From Bacteroidales bacterium (GTDB lineage: Bacteria > Bacteroidota > Bacteroidia > Bacteroidales > WCHB1-69), in NCBI GenBank assembly GCA_016290295.1, contig JAEETJ010000011.1, positions 1 to 64,000 on the forward strand: a DNA stretch of 64,000 bases, written 5' to 3'. A program made the position numbers and the translations under genes. Below the pieces are notes generated by a model, which was not told the DNA's origin, did not search any database, and worked only from the letters and a program-made list of their open reading frames with translations. Positions within the stretch are counted from its first letter, which is position 1; every line of letters starts with the position of its first letter. Positions 28,180-36,514 of this stretch are shown here, piece by piece.

Positions 28180-31100
28180 TTATTTTTTCACCGAGATAGC
28201 TACGTCAATATTGATACCTGTCTCGATTTCGAAGTTGGTCTTGTTGGCATCGGTCACCTCGGGAACGATGGCGAAATCAACGCACAAAGTCTCGGATTTG
28301 ATGTAGTCTTCCATCTTGCGGAAGGCTTCGTCCAAGTTTTCGTTGCTTTGAACACGCACCACGATATTGTCGAGCACATCCATTTGCGAGTCCTTGCGGT
28401 AGTTCTGGATTCTGTTGACCAACTCGCGGGCGTAACCTTCGTTCTTCAGCTCGGGAGTGATGGTAATGTCCAAAGCCACGGTGAGGGCACCGAAGTTGGT
28501 AACTACCCAGCCCGGAATGTCTTCGGCGGCGATTTCCACATCGTCCACTAAGATTTCCACCGGCTGGTTCTCAATCTCAAGATTCATGTGGCCATCCTTC
28601 TCCAGCTGGATGATTTCGGCCTGGGTGAACTGGGCAATACGGGCGGCGATGGCCTTCATGATTTTGCCGTATTTGGGTCCTAATTTCTTGAAATCAGGTT
28701 TGATACGTTTCACCAATACCCCTTCGCTGTCTTCCACAAACACAATGTCTTTCACATTGACTTCGTGCAAGATGAGATCTTTCACTTTCAGAATTTGTTC
28801 CTTGAAATTGGCGGTTTCCAGCACAGGAATCATGATTTTGCCGAGCGGCTGACGCACGCGGATATTGGATTTCTTACGCAGTGACAGCACCATAGAGCAG
28901 ATCTGCTGGGCCATTTCCATACGTTCTTCCAGTTCTTTGTCGATGTATTCCTCGTGAACCTTCGGGAAGTCGGACAGGTGGACAGATTCCACAGTTTCTT
29001 TGCCGCTCACACGGTTGAGGTCGAGGAAGAGCTTGTCCATGAAGAACGGAGCGATAGGAGAGGCCAGTTTGGCGATGGTTTCCATGCAGGTGTACAGCGT
29101 CTGGTAAGCGGAAATCTTGTCCTCGCTATACTCGCCTTTCCAGAAACGGCGACGGCAGAGGCGTACATACCAGTTGCTGAGGTTCTCGTCCACAAACTGC
29201 TGAATGTCACGGCCTACCTTGGTAGGTTCGTAATCGGCATAGTTGGCGTCGCAGTTCTTCACCAAAGTATTCAGTTCAGACAAAATCCAGCGGTCGATTT
29301 CGGGACGTTTTTCAATCGGAATATTGGCTTCTTTGTATTCGAAATGATCGATATTGGCATAGAGGGCGAAGAAATTGTAGGTGTTGTACAGAGTTCCGAA
29401 GAACTTACGCTGCACTTCGGCAATACCTTCTGTGTCGAATTTGAGGTTGTCCCAAGGCTGGGCATTGGTAATCATGTACCAGCGGGTGGGGTCGGCACCG
29501 TATTTCTCGATGGTCTCGAAGGGGTTAACGGCATTGCCCAGACGTTTGGACATCTTATTGCCGTTTTTATCTAGTACCAAACCGTTGGAAACCACAGCTT
29601 TGTAAGCCACAGAATCGAACAGCATGGTGGCGATGGCATGCAGGGTGAAGAACCAGCCACGGGTTTGGTCCACGCCTTCAGCGATAAAGTCTGCCGGGAA
29701 GCGTTGTTGGAAGTATTCCTTGTTTTCGAAGGGATAGTGCAGCTGGCAGTAAGGCATAGCGCCTGAGTCAAACCAAACGTCGATCAAATCGGGTTCGCGG
29801 GTCATCTTCTGTCCGGTGGAAGAAACTAGATAGATGTCATCCACGTAGGGTTTGTGCAGGTCTATCTTAGCATAGTTTTCCTTGCTGAAATCACCGACCA
29901 CAAAGTCTTTGTAAGGATTTTCCTTCATGATACCGGCGGCCACAGCCTTGTCAATTTCCTTCATCAGCTGCTCGATAGAACCGATGCAGATGAGTTCCTT
30001 GCGGTCTTCGGTAGCCCAGATGGGTAGGGGGGTGCCCCAGAAACGTGAACGTGACAGGTTCCAGTCCACCAAATTCTCCAGCCAGTTACCGAAACGGCCG
30101 GTACCGGTGGCTTGGGGTTTCCACTGGATGGTTTTGTTCAGTTCAATCATGCGCTCTTTGAAAGCCGTGGTTTTGATGAACCAGGAATCCAAAGGATAAT
30201 ACAGCACGGGCTTATCGGTACGCCAGCAGTGCGGGTAGTTGTGCACATGTTTTTCAATCTTGAAGACCTTGTTTTGGGTTTTCAGCCACAAAGAGATATA
30301 AACATCCAAAGACTCGTCGTGTTTTTCACCTTCTTTCTCGTAATCCGGCTTCACATAACGGCCTGCCACAGTCTGATACAGTTCCACATTGACGCTCTTG
30401 CGGACAAATTCCTCATCCAAATCTTCAATCTTGAAGAACTTACCAGTCTTGTCCACCATAGGCTGCAGATTGCCGGCTTTGTCCACCATCATCAGGCCAT
30501 CGATACCGGCTTCAGCGGCCACGCGCTTATCGTCGGCACCGAAAGTAGGAGCGATATGGACGATACCTGTACCGTCTTCGGTGGTCACATAGTCACCGGG
30601 GATAACGCGGAAAGCGTTGGGTCCCGGATTGACGTAAGGAATCAGCTGTTCGTATTCAATACCCACCAAATCGGTACCTTTCACTTCACCCAACACTTTG
30701 AAGGGGATATTTTTGTCGCCGGGTTTATAGTCCTCGAATGCCAGTTCTGCGTTTTTGGCGGGGAAATGGGCATTCAGCAAGGGCTTGGCCAGGATGACGA
30801 AAATGGGATTTCCAGAGTAGGCGTTGAAGGTTTTTACCAGCACATAATCGATTTTCGGACCCACAGCCAAAGCGGTATTGGACGGCAAGGTCCAGGGGGT
30901 GGTGGTCCAAGCGATGAAATAGACATTGTCCAGATTGTCGGCTTTCAGTTCGGGGAACAGTTTGTTGATGCGGTCCAACTCGCTGTTTTTCACATGGAAC
31001 TGGCCGATGCAGGTGGTGTCTTTCACATCGCGGTAGCAGCCGGGCAGGTTCAACTCGTGCGAGCTGAGGCCGGTGCCAGCGGCGGGAGAATAAGGCTGGA

Positions 31101-31632
31101 TGGTATAGCCTTTGTAAAGCAGGCCTTTCTTATAAAGTTCTGACAATAAATACCATACAGATTCGATGTATTTGTTGTCGAAAGTGATATAGGGGTCTTT
31201 GAGGTCCACCCAGTAGCCCATGCGGCGGGTGATATCGTCCCACATGTCTTTGAATTTCATCACTTCGGTGCGGCAGGCCTTGTTGTAGTCCTCTACCGAA
31301 ATCTTCTTGCCGATATCCTCTTTGGTGATGCCCAAAGTCTTTTCCACACCCAACTCAACGGGCAGACCGTGGGTGTCCCAACCGCCCTTACGGCTCACAT
31401 GTTTGCCTTTCAGGGTTTGGTAGCGGCAGCAAAGGTCTTTGATGGTACGTGCCATCACGTGATGGATGCCGGGGGTACCGTTGGCTGATGGCGGTCCTTC
31501 GTAGAAAACGAATTGCGGGTGCCCCTCGCGGGTAGCCATACTTTTGTCAAAAATCTGGTGCTCTTCCCAGTATTCTTTCATCTCCTTTCCGATTTCAGAA
31601 AGGTTAAGTCCTTTGTATTCAGTATATTTCAT
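28180..31632 (-). CDS. ileS: Isoleucyl-tRNA synthetase
   Basis: This class Ia synthetase charges tRNA-Ile. At 1150 residues it has the HIGH-equivalent motif in PPSANGTPGIHH (His57-His58), the large editing (CP1) insertion, and KMSKRLGN at about residue 693. A long C-terminal extension is characteristic of the eukaryote-like type of IleS found in Bacteroidota, which is often naturally resistant to mupirocin; that resistance is an inference from type only. Its promoter (minus-strand TACCTTTG at 31661-31668) sits back to back with that of dgkA. Confidence 0.97.
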   Translation of the reverse strand: MKYTEYKGLNLSEIGKEMKEYWEEHQIFDKSMATREGHPQFVFYEGPPSANGTPGIHHVMARTIKDLCCRYQTLKGKHVSRKGGWDTHGLPVELGVEKTLGITKEDIGKKISVEDYNKACRTEVMKFKDMWDDITRRMGYWVDLKDPYITFDNKYIESVWYLLSELYKKGLLYKGYTIQPYSPAAGTGLSSHELNLPGCYRDVKDTTCIGQFHVKNSELDRINKLFPELKADNLDNVYFIAWTTTPWTLPSNTALAVGPKIDYVLVKTFNAYSGNPIFVILAKPLLNAHFPAKNAELAFEDYKPGDKNIPFKVLGEVKGTDLVGIEYEQLIPYVNPGPNAFRVIPGDYVTTEDGTGIVHIAPTFGADDKRVAAEAGIDGLMMVDKAGNLQPMVDKTGKFFKIEDLDEEFVRKSVNVELYQTVAGRYVKPDYEKEGEKHDESLDVYISLWLKTQNKVFKIEKHVHNYPHCWRTDKPVLYYPLDSWFIKTTAFKERMIELNKTIQWKPQATGTGRFGNWLENLVDWNLSRSRFWGTPLPIWATEDRKELICIGSIEQLMKEIDKAVAAGIMKENPYKDFVVGDFSKENYAKIDLHKPYVDDIYLVSSTGQKMTREPDLIDVWFDSGAMPYCQLHYPFENKEYFQQRFPADFIAEGVDQTRGWFFTLHAIATMLFDSVAYKAVVSNGLVLDKNGNKMSKRLGNAVNPFETIEKYGADPTRWYMITNAQPWDNLKFDTEGIAEVQRKFFGTLYNTYNFFALYANIDHFEYKEANIPIEKRPEIDRWILSELNTLVKNCDANYADYEPTKVGRDIQQFVDENLSNWYVRLCRRRFWKGEYSEDKISAYQTLYTCMETIAKLASPIAPFFMDKLFLDLNRVSGKETVESVHLSDFPKVHEEYIDKELEERMEMAQQICSMVLSLRKKSNIRVRQPLGKIMIPVLETANFKEQILKVKDLILHEVNVKDIVFVEDSEGVLVKRIKPDFKKLGPKYGKIMKAIAARIAQFTQAEIIQLEKDGHMNLEIENQPVEILVDDVEIAAEDIPGWVVTNFGALTVALDITITPELKNEGYARELVNRIQNYRKDSQMDVLDNIVVRVQSNENLDEAFRKMEDYIKSETLCVDFAIVPEVTDANKTNFEIETGINIDVAISVKK

Positions 31633-31660
31633 TGTTAATATAAATTATTCCAATAACCTG

Positions 31661-31668
31661 CAAAGGTA
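31661..31668 (-). promoter_or_regulatory. -7 promoter element TACCTTTG for ileS
   Basis: The minus strand reads TACCTTTG 28 bases upstream of the ileS ATG. It is divergent from the dgkA -7 element only 40 bases away, so the two polymerase footprints overlap. I see no T-box-like leader, which would not fit in so short a 5' end. Confidence 0.6.
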
Positions 31669-31708
31669 CGAAAAATTCCCAATAATACACCAAGCCATTA
31701 AAAATGTG

Positions 31709-31716
31709 TATCTTTG
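31709..31716 (+). promoter_or_regulatory. -7 promoter element TATCTTTG for dgkA
   Basis: This exact TAnnTTTG match ends 15 bases before the ATG at 31732. An in-frame ATG at 31714 lies inside the element, so it cannot be on the mRNA. This fixes the dgkA start at 31732. Confidence 0.65.
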
Positions 31717-31731
31717 CACAAAATTTTCGTC

Positions 31732-32109
31732 ATGAAAGAGGAGAAGTTTTCCATCGCCAAACGGCTGAAAAGTTTCACGTATGCGTTTAACGGATTGCGG
31801 GTGCTCATAAAAGAAGAGCACAACGCTTGGATTCACCTTTTCGCAACCGTGTGTGTGGTGGCGGCGGGAATATTGTTCAAGATTTCGTTGATGGAATGGG
31901 TGGCGGTGGTATTTGCTATTGGACTCGTGTTCGGCTTTGAGATTATCAATTCAGCAGTGGAAAATCTGTCCGATTTTGTGTGCTCCGAACGCAATGACCT
32001 CATTAAGAAGGTGAAGGATCTTGCTGCCGCTGCTGTCCTTGTCTCCGCTATCACAGCAGCTGTCATCGGCTTGATTGTTTTTATCCCTAAAATCATAGAA
32101 TTGTTATGA
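31732..32109 (+). CDS. dgkA: Diacylglycerol kinase / undecaprenol kinase, DgkA family
   Basis: This small integral membrane kinase is 125 residues long. It shows HNAWIHLFATVCVVAAG in the first helix region and the family signature FEIINSAVENLSDFV, followed by KVKDLAAAAVLVSAITA in the last helix. Members phosphorylate diacylglycerol or undecaprenol with ATP, recycling lipids at the inner membrane. I take the ATG at 31732, because an upstream in-frame ATG at 31714 falls within the promoter -7 element. Its last bases overlap the start of the DUF1361 gene, indicating translational coupling. Confidence 0.92.
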   Translation: MKEEKFSIAKRLKSFTYAFNGLRVLIKEEHNAWIHLFATVCVVAAGILFKISLMEWVAVVFAIGLVFGFEIINSAVENLSDFVCSERNDLIKKVKDLAAAAVLVSAITAAVIGLIVFIPKIIELL

Positions 32110-32840
32110 TTAAAAGACTGAAAGAATACAATCGTCTCAATGAGACCGTTTTCATGGGAATACTTACCCTATTCTGCTTTGCAGTATCTATTTTCCGTTT
32201 TGTCTATACTGATACCAAAGTGTTCTTGTTTTTGAACTGGAATTTGTTTTTGGCGTTTGTGCCGTGGGCCATATCGAGTTTGATGATGATCAGTCCAAAA
32301 CTTCGTCAGTCTAAATGGATGTTCGCCCTTTTGCTATGCACATGGTTGCTCTTTTTTCCGAACGCTCCTTATATTCTGACGGATCTCTTTCACCTTCGCC
32401 TCACTTCATCCATGCCGGTGTGGTTTGACCTGATTCTCATTCTTTCTTTTGCCTGGACGGGACTTTTATTCGGATTTCTAAGCTTTTGGGACATAGAAGA
32501 TTTATTAAGAAATCGGCTTAAGGAGAAGTACGTCATTTGTATCTCTGTGTTGCTTTTATTTATCGGCAGTTTTGGCATCTACATTGGCCGCTATTTGCGG
32601 TGGAACAGTTGGGATATCCTCACCTCTCCGTTCCAGCTTCTTTACGATATCGGCGACCGCTTGGTCAACCCCTTCTCCCATCCCAGAACCTGGGGTGTTA
32701 CCATTCTGATGGGGCTGTTCCTCAACATCTTGTACTTCTCTTTCAGAATGATTCGATGGAGATCTTGCCCCGAATTTTTTGATGACAAAAAGTTTTATCA
32801 TACTGATAATCAAGGAAAAAAGATTAGGAGATGCGAGTAA
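32106..32840 (+). CDS. DUF1361-family integral membrane protein
   Basis: This 244-residue protein has about seven hydrophobic helices. The region TWLLFFPNAPYILTDLFHL, followed by FAWTGLLFGFLSFWDIEDLL, is the DUF1361 signature. The family is of unknown function. The start overlaps the dgkA stop and the end overlaps the start of the DUF2238 gene by 10 bases, so dgkA, this gene and the next form a tight translationally coupled operon. Confidence 0.8.
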   Translation: MIKRLKEYNRLNETVFMGILTLFCFAVSIFRFVYTDTKVFLFLNWNLFLAFVPWAISSLMMISPKLRQSKWMFALLLCTWLLFFPNAPYILTDLFHLRLTSSMPVWFDLILILSFAWTGLLFGFLSFWDIEDLLRNRLKEKYVICISVLLLFIGSFGIYIGRYLRWNSWDILTSPFQLLYDIGDRLVNPFSHPRTWGVTILMGLFLNILYFSFRMIRWRSCPEFFDDKKFYHTDNQGKKIRRCE

Positions 32841-33442
32841 TAAAATCTGTCATTTTTCCAATGGCATTGCTGCTGTTGGCATTGGTGGTGGCCATATGGT
32901 CGGTTATCAACGTTCAAGACACCTACTTGACATGGGTACTTGAAGCATCGCCGGCTATCGTATGGATATTGGTCTTAATTCTGACTTACAAGCGTTTCCG
33001 TTTTCCCAATTGGTTGTATGCCGTGATGTGCTTGCATATCATCGTGCTGTTGGTGGGAGCGCATTACTCGTATGCAGAAGTCCCTCTGGGCGAGTGGATG
33101 AAGGAGTGGTTTGGATTTTCTCGGAACAATTACGATAAAATCGGCCATTTTATGCAGGGTTTCACCCCGACATTGATGGCGGTAGAGATTCTCCGTCGCA
33201 AAACTGCTCTGAAATCTTATGGTTGGATTGGATTCCTCTCATTCTGTGTGGCGATGATGATTACCGCCGTTTACGAAATCATTGAATGGCTGGCCTCGCT
33301 CTCCAATCCTACTGATACAGAGGCATTTTTAGGCACACAAGGCTACATCTGGGACACCCAATCGGATATGTTCTGTTGCTTGATAGGCTCTTTCTGCGCT
33401 TTGCTGGTGATGGTTGTTGTTGTGAAGAACAGGCGAGAATAG
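32831..33442 (+). CDS. DUF2238 (YjdF-like) membrane protein
   Basis: This 203-residue polytopic membrane protein has the family's conserved YDKIGHFMQGFTPTLMAVE motif and the acidic/aromatic stretch VYEIIEWLASL followed by GYIWDTQSDMFCCLIGS. These place charged and histidine residues within predicted helices. Its function is unknown. It overlaps the DUF1361 gene at its 5' end, and the DUF1294 gene starts 31 bases after its stop. Confidence 0.8.
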   Translation: MRVIKSVIFPMALLLLALVVAIWSVINVQDTYLTWVLEASPAIVWILVLILTYKRFRFPNWLYAVMCLHIIVLLVGAHYSYAEVPLGEWMKEWFGFSRNNYDKIGHFMQGFTPTLMAVEILRRKTALKSYGWIGFLSFCVAMMITAVYEIIEWLASLSNPTDTEAFLGTQGYIWDTQSDMFCCLIGSFCALLVMVVVVKNRRE

Positions 33443-33473
33443 GTGCATTTTATAGGAAAGTAATTAAAAAGTC

Positions 33474-33758
33474 ATGAATGAAATTTCCATAACCACAATC
33501 ATTATCTTTTACCTCGTGATTATCAATGTATTCACGTTTTTCCTGTATGGGGTGGACAAGTGGAAGGCGCAGCGGTCACGCTGGCGGATTCCCGAGAGTG
33601 TGCTGTTGGGGATGGCAGCCATTGGGGGTAGCGTCGGGGCGTGGTTGGGCATGCAGGTATGGCGCCACAAAACCCAGCATGCGAAGTTCCGCTATGGTGT
33701 TCCGATTATTCTGATAGCCCAGGTAGCGTTGCTGGTGTGGATTTTTATGATAAAATAA
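33474..33758 (+). CDS. DUF1294-family small membrane protein
   Basis: This is a 94-residue protein with three hydrophobic segments. YGVDKWKAQRSRWRIPESVL, then GGSVGAWLGMQVWRHKTQH, is the DUF1294 signature. In other bacteria the domain is sometimes fused to a cold-shock domain; here it stands alone. Function is unknown. It is probably the last gene of the dgkA cluster. Confidence 0.85.
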   Translation: MNEISITTIIIFYLVIINVFTFFLYGVDKWKAQRSRWRIPESVLLGMAAIGGSVGAWLGMQVWRHKTQHAKFRYGVPIILIAQVALLVWIFMIK

Positions 33759-33795
33759 AATTTATCTACCCACTTATTTATCCAAAAATTTTGTG

Positions 33796-33803
33796 TACCT
33801 TTG
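33796..33803 (+). promoter_or_regulatory. -7 promoter element TACCTTTG for the HipBA-like operon
   Basis: This exact TAnnTTTG match lies 75 bases upstream of the HTH gene start. The leader between them is AT-rich and would be the natural place for HipB-like autoregulation, but I could not find a convincing palindromic operator. Confidence 0.55.
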
Positions 33804-33878
33804 CACATCAAATTAAATGAGATAGACACAATATATTCAGTATTAAATAAGAAATAGTCGTTTTATACATAGTATATT

Positions 33879-34190
33879 ATGCGTAGCAAATATGTTTATG
33901 ATCCTTATCCTTTGTCGCTAACCATGCAGCGTTTGGCGGAAAATCTTCGTGCCCGACGTTTGGAGAAAAAGATATCTACCAAGAGTTTGGCGGCGATGAG
34001 TGGGGTGCCAGCCTCAACTATTCAGCGGTTTGAGCTGAAGTATGCCATTTCATTGGAGTCGTATGTCCGGTTGGCAAAAGCACTTGGCTATTCTGAAGAA
34101 ATAATGCAGCTTCTTTCTGAGCCGAAATACGACACTATGGAGGAACTTATAGAAATCAACAAAAACAAGACCAGAAAACGAGGAGTGTGA
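33879..34190 (+). CDS. XRE-family HTH regulator, HipB-like antitoxin
   Basis: This 103-residue protein has a central helix-turn-helix (about 18-72): LRARRLEKKISTKSLAAMSG, then VPASTIQRFELKYAISLESY. The C-terminal tail is charged (about 80-103, ending NKTRKRGV). The HTH gene immediately upstream of a HipA kinase is the usual HipBA arrangement, in which HipB represses the operon and neutralises HipA. The gap to hipA is 34 bases and consists of a degenerate heptad repeat rather than a normal ribosome-binding region. Confidence 0.85.
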   Translation: MRSKYVYDPYPLSLTMQRLAENLRARRLEKKISTKSLAAMSGVPASTIQRFELKYAISLESYVRLAKALGYSEEIMQLLSEPKYDTMEELIEINKNKTRKRGV

Positions 34191-34194
34191 TAAT

Positions 34195-34222
34195 AGGTTT
34201 AGTGTTTAGAAAGTAACGATTA
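34195..34222. repeat. Degenerate heptad repeat between the HipB-like and HipA-like genes
   Basis: The gap reads AGGTTTA, GTGTTTA, GAAAGTA, ACGATTA in 7-nt steps, ending just before the HipA ATG. It is weaker than the other heptad arrays but has the same period and the same habit of filling a short intergenic gap. Confidence 0.35.
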
Positions 34223-34224
34223 GT

Positions 34225-35319
34225 ATGATAAGAAATGTGCAATACGTAAGTGTAATGTACCACGGACGTAAAGTGGGTACACTTTCCATGGGTAACCATT
34301 CATGCTGTCAGTTTGAGTATGACCGTGAGTGGCTTCGCGATGGATTTTCCATATCTCCGCTGAAGTTGCCTTTAAAACCAGGATTATTTTCTGCCGATTA
34401 CCAGCCTTTCGATGGGAATTTTGGGGTCTTTGAGGATAGTCTGCCGGGAGGTTATGGAGATTACTTGTTACAGAGGGTATTGCGGCAAAATGGAATTGAA
34501 TATCAAAATCTTTCGCCTGTGCAGCGGCTGAGCATTGTAGGCAGTTCAGGTATGGGTGCTTTATGTTATGTCCCGGAAAACAGGGTGGTGGAGATGGATT
34601 CTTCCATCTCGCTTGACGAAATGCAAACTATGGCAACTGAAGTGCTTTCGGAAAAACAAGACGAAAATGTAGGTTTATTGTTGGCCAGCAGTGGAAATTC
34701 AGGTGGCGTTCGACCCAAATGTATATATAGCGATACGGAAGGACACTGGTTGGTCAAATTCCGACATATATATGACCCAAAGAACATTGGTGAAATCGAA
34801 TACCGATATAATGAAGTGGCGAAGCAGGCAGGCATTGAGGTGCCCGAATTCCGGTTAATGGAAGGCAAGTATTTCGCCACACGGCGATTCGATATAGATG
34901 TGAATGGAGAGCGGTTGCATGTTGCCACAGCCAGTGGTTTGCTCAACGAGCCGATATCTCCACCTAAAATGGACTACCACAGTCTGTTACAGCTAACAGG
35001 CTATCTTACACAGTCTCCTGCTGCTGTGGAACAACAGTTCCGTCGAATGGTTTTCAACCATTATGCACGCAATTTCGATGATCATGCACGCAATTTCAGT
35101 TTCATTAATCGTGATGGTCATTGGGAACTTTCACCCGCTTACGATCTTACGAATAACCAGACGCTTGGAGAGCACGCTACTACTGTCAATTTCAAGGGAT
35201 TACCATCTGATGAAGATATGATTACTGTGGGTATGAACATTAAAATGAATCGTGAACGATGCCAGCATATCATTCGCGAGGTAAAAGATGCGACGTGTGA
35301 TTTAGTAGATAACGAGTAG
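34225..35319 (+). CDS. HipA-family serine/threonine kinase (putative toxin)
   Basis: This 364-residue HipA-like protein has an N-terminal HipA_N domain (GVFEDSLPGGYGDYLL at about 67-82, then RLSIVGSSGMGALCY). It also has a kinase domain with GNSGGVRPK (about 157-165), catalytic-loop DDHARNFSF (285-293, Asp285 aligning with the E. coli HipA catalytic Asp) and the metal-binding SPAYDLT (Asp307). E. coli HipA phosphorylates GltX and drives persistence; the target here is unknown. At 364 residues it is shorter than E. coli HipA (440). All catalytic residues seem present, so it is likely active. Confidence 0.88.
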   Translation: MIRNVQYVSVMYHGRKVGTLSMGNHSCCQFEYDREWLRDGFSISPLKLPLKPGLFSADYQPFDGNFGVFEDSLPGGYGDYLLQRVLRQNGIEYQNLSPVQRLSIVGSSGMGALCYVPENRVVEMDSSISLDEMQTMATEVLSEKQDENVGLLLASSGNSGGVRPKCIYSDTEGHWLVKFRHIYDPKNIGEIEYRYNEVAKQAGIEVPEFRLMEGKYFATRRFDIDVNGERLHVATASGLLNEPISPPKMDYHSLLQLTGYLTQSPAAVEQQFRRMVFNHYARNFDDHARNFSFINRDGHWELSPAYDLTNNQTLGEHATTVNFKGLPSDEDMITVGMNIKMNRERCQHIIREVKDATCDLVDNE

Positions 35320-35349
35320 TTTCAGAACGATTTGTAAAAATGAGCTAAC

Positions 35350-36336
35350 ATGTTCATCGGAGAAATCATATCGCTTTGTGTAGCTATTGCGTGGACATTC
35401 ACGGCGCTTTCCGCTGAGGTGGGGTCGAAACGCATAGGCTCGTTGCCTTTCAACTTCATGCGCATGTCCATGTCGCTGGTGTTGTTGGCTATTACCTTGT
35501 GGCTCCTCTTGGGTACCCCTTATCCCCGTTATGCGGATGGCAGCACATGGTTTTGGCTATTGCTTTCAGGTTTAGTGGGTTACGTTATCGGGGATTATTG
35601 CCTGATGCAGGGTTATATCCATATTGGTTCCCGCTTCGGACAGCTGTTTATGACGCTGTCGGCCCCCACAGCAGCTATCACCGGCCGTTTGTTTTTGGGC
35701 GAGCAGATGCGTCCTCTGGCCATCTTGGGCATGATTATCACGCTTAGCGGTATCGCTCTATCTATTCTTTCCAAAGATGATTCTGCATCGAAAACAACCC
35801 ATGGGGTGCGACTGAAACTGCCGGCCAAGGGCATTTTCTATGCGTCCATGGCAGGTATTGGGCAAGGTGTTGGTCTGGTAATCAGCAAGATAGGACTTTT
35901 ACATTATGAGCAATCGATTGCGGTGGCAGGACTTTCCGGCTTTGACATACCCGATGGAGCGGTGCTGCCCGTGCCGATAGGTTTCAGTGTCCCTTTTGCG
36001 GCCACCATGATTCGCGCTTTTATTGGCTTGGCAGGCTTTTTTCTTGCATTGATGCTGTTTGACAAAGACGGTCTTTCGAAGTTGCATCGTGCGGTTTGCG
36101 ACCGCAAAGCGATGGGCTGTGCTTTGATTTCCACTATTTTCGGTCCCTTTATCGGAGTCAGTGCCTCGCTGATGGCCACTTTATACACCTCAACGGGCAT
36201 TGCCCAGACCCTTTTCGCGCTCACTCCCATCCTCATCATTGCCCCGGCAGCCCTTCTCTTCCATCAGAAAGTCACTGTACGGGAGGTAGTTGGTGCTATC
36301 ATCAGCGTGATTGGCGTAGCGCTGTTTTTTGTGTAA
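35350..36336 (+). CDS. EamA/DMT-superfamily transporter
   Basis: This 328-residue inner-membrane protein has ten predicted helices in two EamA repeats (about 4-140 and 155-328). Diagnostic segments include FTALSAEVGSKRIGSLPFNF, LFMTLSAPTAAITGRLFLGE and LFALTPILIIAPAALLFHQK. It probably exports a small metabolite such as an amino acid or nucleoside, but substrate cannot be inferred. It is 30 bases downstream of the HipA gene and may be transcribed with it. Confidence 0.85.
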   Translation: MFIGEIISLCVAIAWTFTALSAEVGSKRIGSLPFNFMRMSMSLVLLAITLWLLLGTPYPRYADGSTWFWLLLSGLVGYVIGDYCLMQGYIHIGSRFGQLFMTLSAPTAAITGRLFLGEQMRPLAILGMIITLSGIALSILSKDDSASKTTHGVRLKLPAKGIFYASMAGIGQGVGLVISKIGLLHYEQSIAVAGLSGFDIPDGAVLPVPIGFSVPFAATMIRAFIGLAGFFLALMLFDKDGLSKLHRAVCDRKAMGCALISTIFGPFIGVSASLMATLYTSTGIAQTLFALTPILIIAPAALLFHQKVTVREVVGAIISVIGVALFFV

Positions 36337-36353
36337 AAAAGGATTTATAATAG

Positions 36354-36385
36354 GCATATTAGCATATTGTCGCATTAGCACATTA
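36354..36385. repeat. Octanucleotide-period repeat upstream of pta
   Basis: The sequence reads GCATATTA, GCATATTG, TCGCATTA, GCACATTA, four 8-nt units, and is related to the array at the purL stop. It lies 10 bases upstream of the pta -7 element, occupying the place where a -33 element would normally be. Confidence 0.55.
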
Positions 36386-36395
36386 AAATTTTTTG

Positions 36396-36403
36396 TAACT
36401 TTG
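36396..36403 (+). promoter_or_regulatory. -7 promoter element TAACTTTG for pta
   Basis: This exact TAnnTTTG match lies in an AT-rich stretch and implies a 5' leader of roughly 105 bases before the pta start, unusually long for this genome. Confidence 0.6.
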
Positions 36404-36436
36404 CAGGTTGTAATTTAAAATCCGCAAAGCATTACC

Positions 36437-36463
36437 GGCAGCATTAAAGGACTTCGTGCTGCC
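36437..36463 (+). promoter_or_regulatory. Hairpin in the pta 5' leader
   Basis: GGCAGCA (36437-36443) pairs with TGCTGCC (36457-36463) around a 13-nt loop. The stem is perfect over 7 base pairs and GC-rich, in a long leader. It has no U-tract, so it is not a plain terminator. It could be a leader structure controlling pta or a protein-binding site. Confidence 0.4.
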
Positions 36464-36514
36464 AAGGGGTGCGAGCGAAAGATATAAGGTTCAGAGGTCC
36501 GCTGAGAAGAACTC

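Noticed and set aside
30112..31143. Plus-strand 343-residue open frame
   Set aside because: It is antisense to the conserved catalytic parts of ileS, with no domain or start signal of its own.
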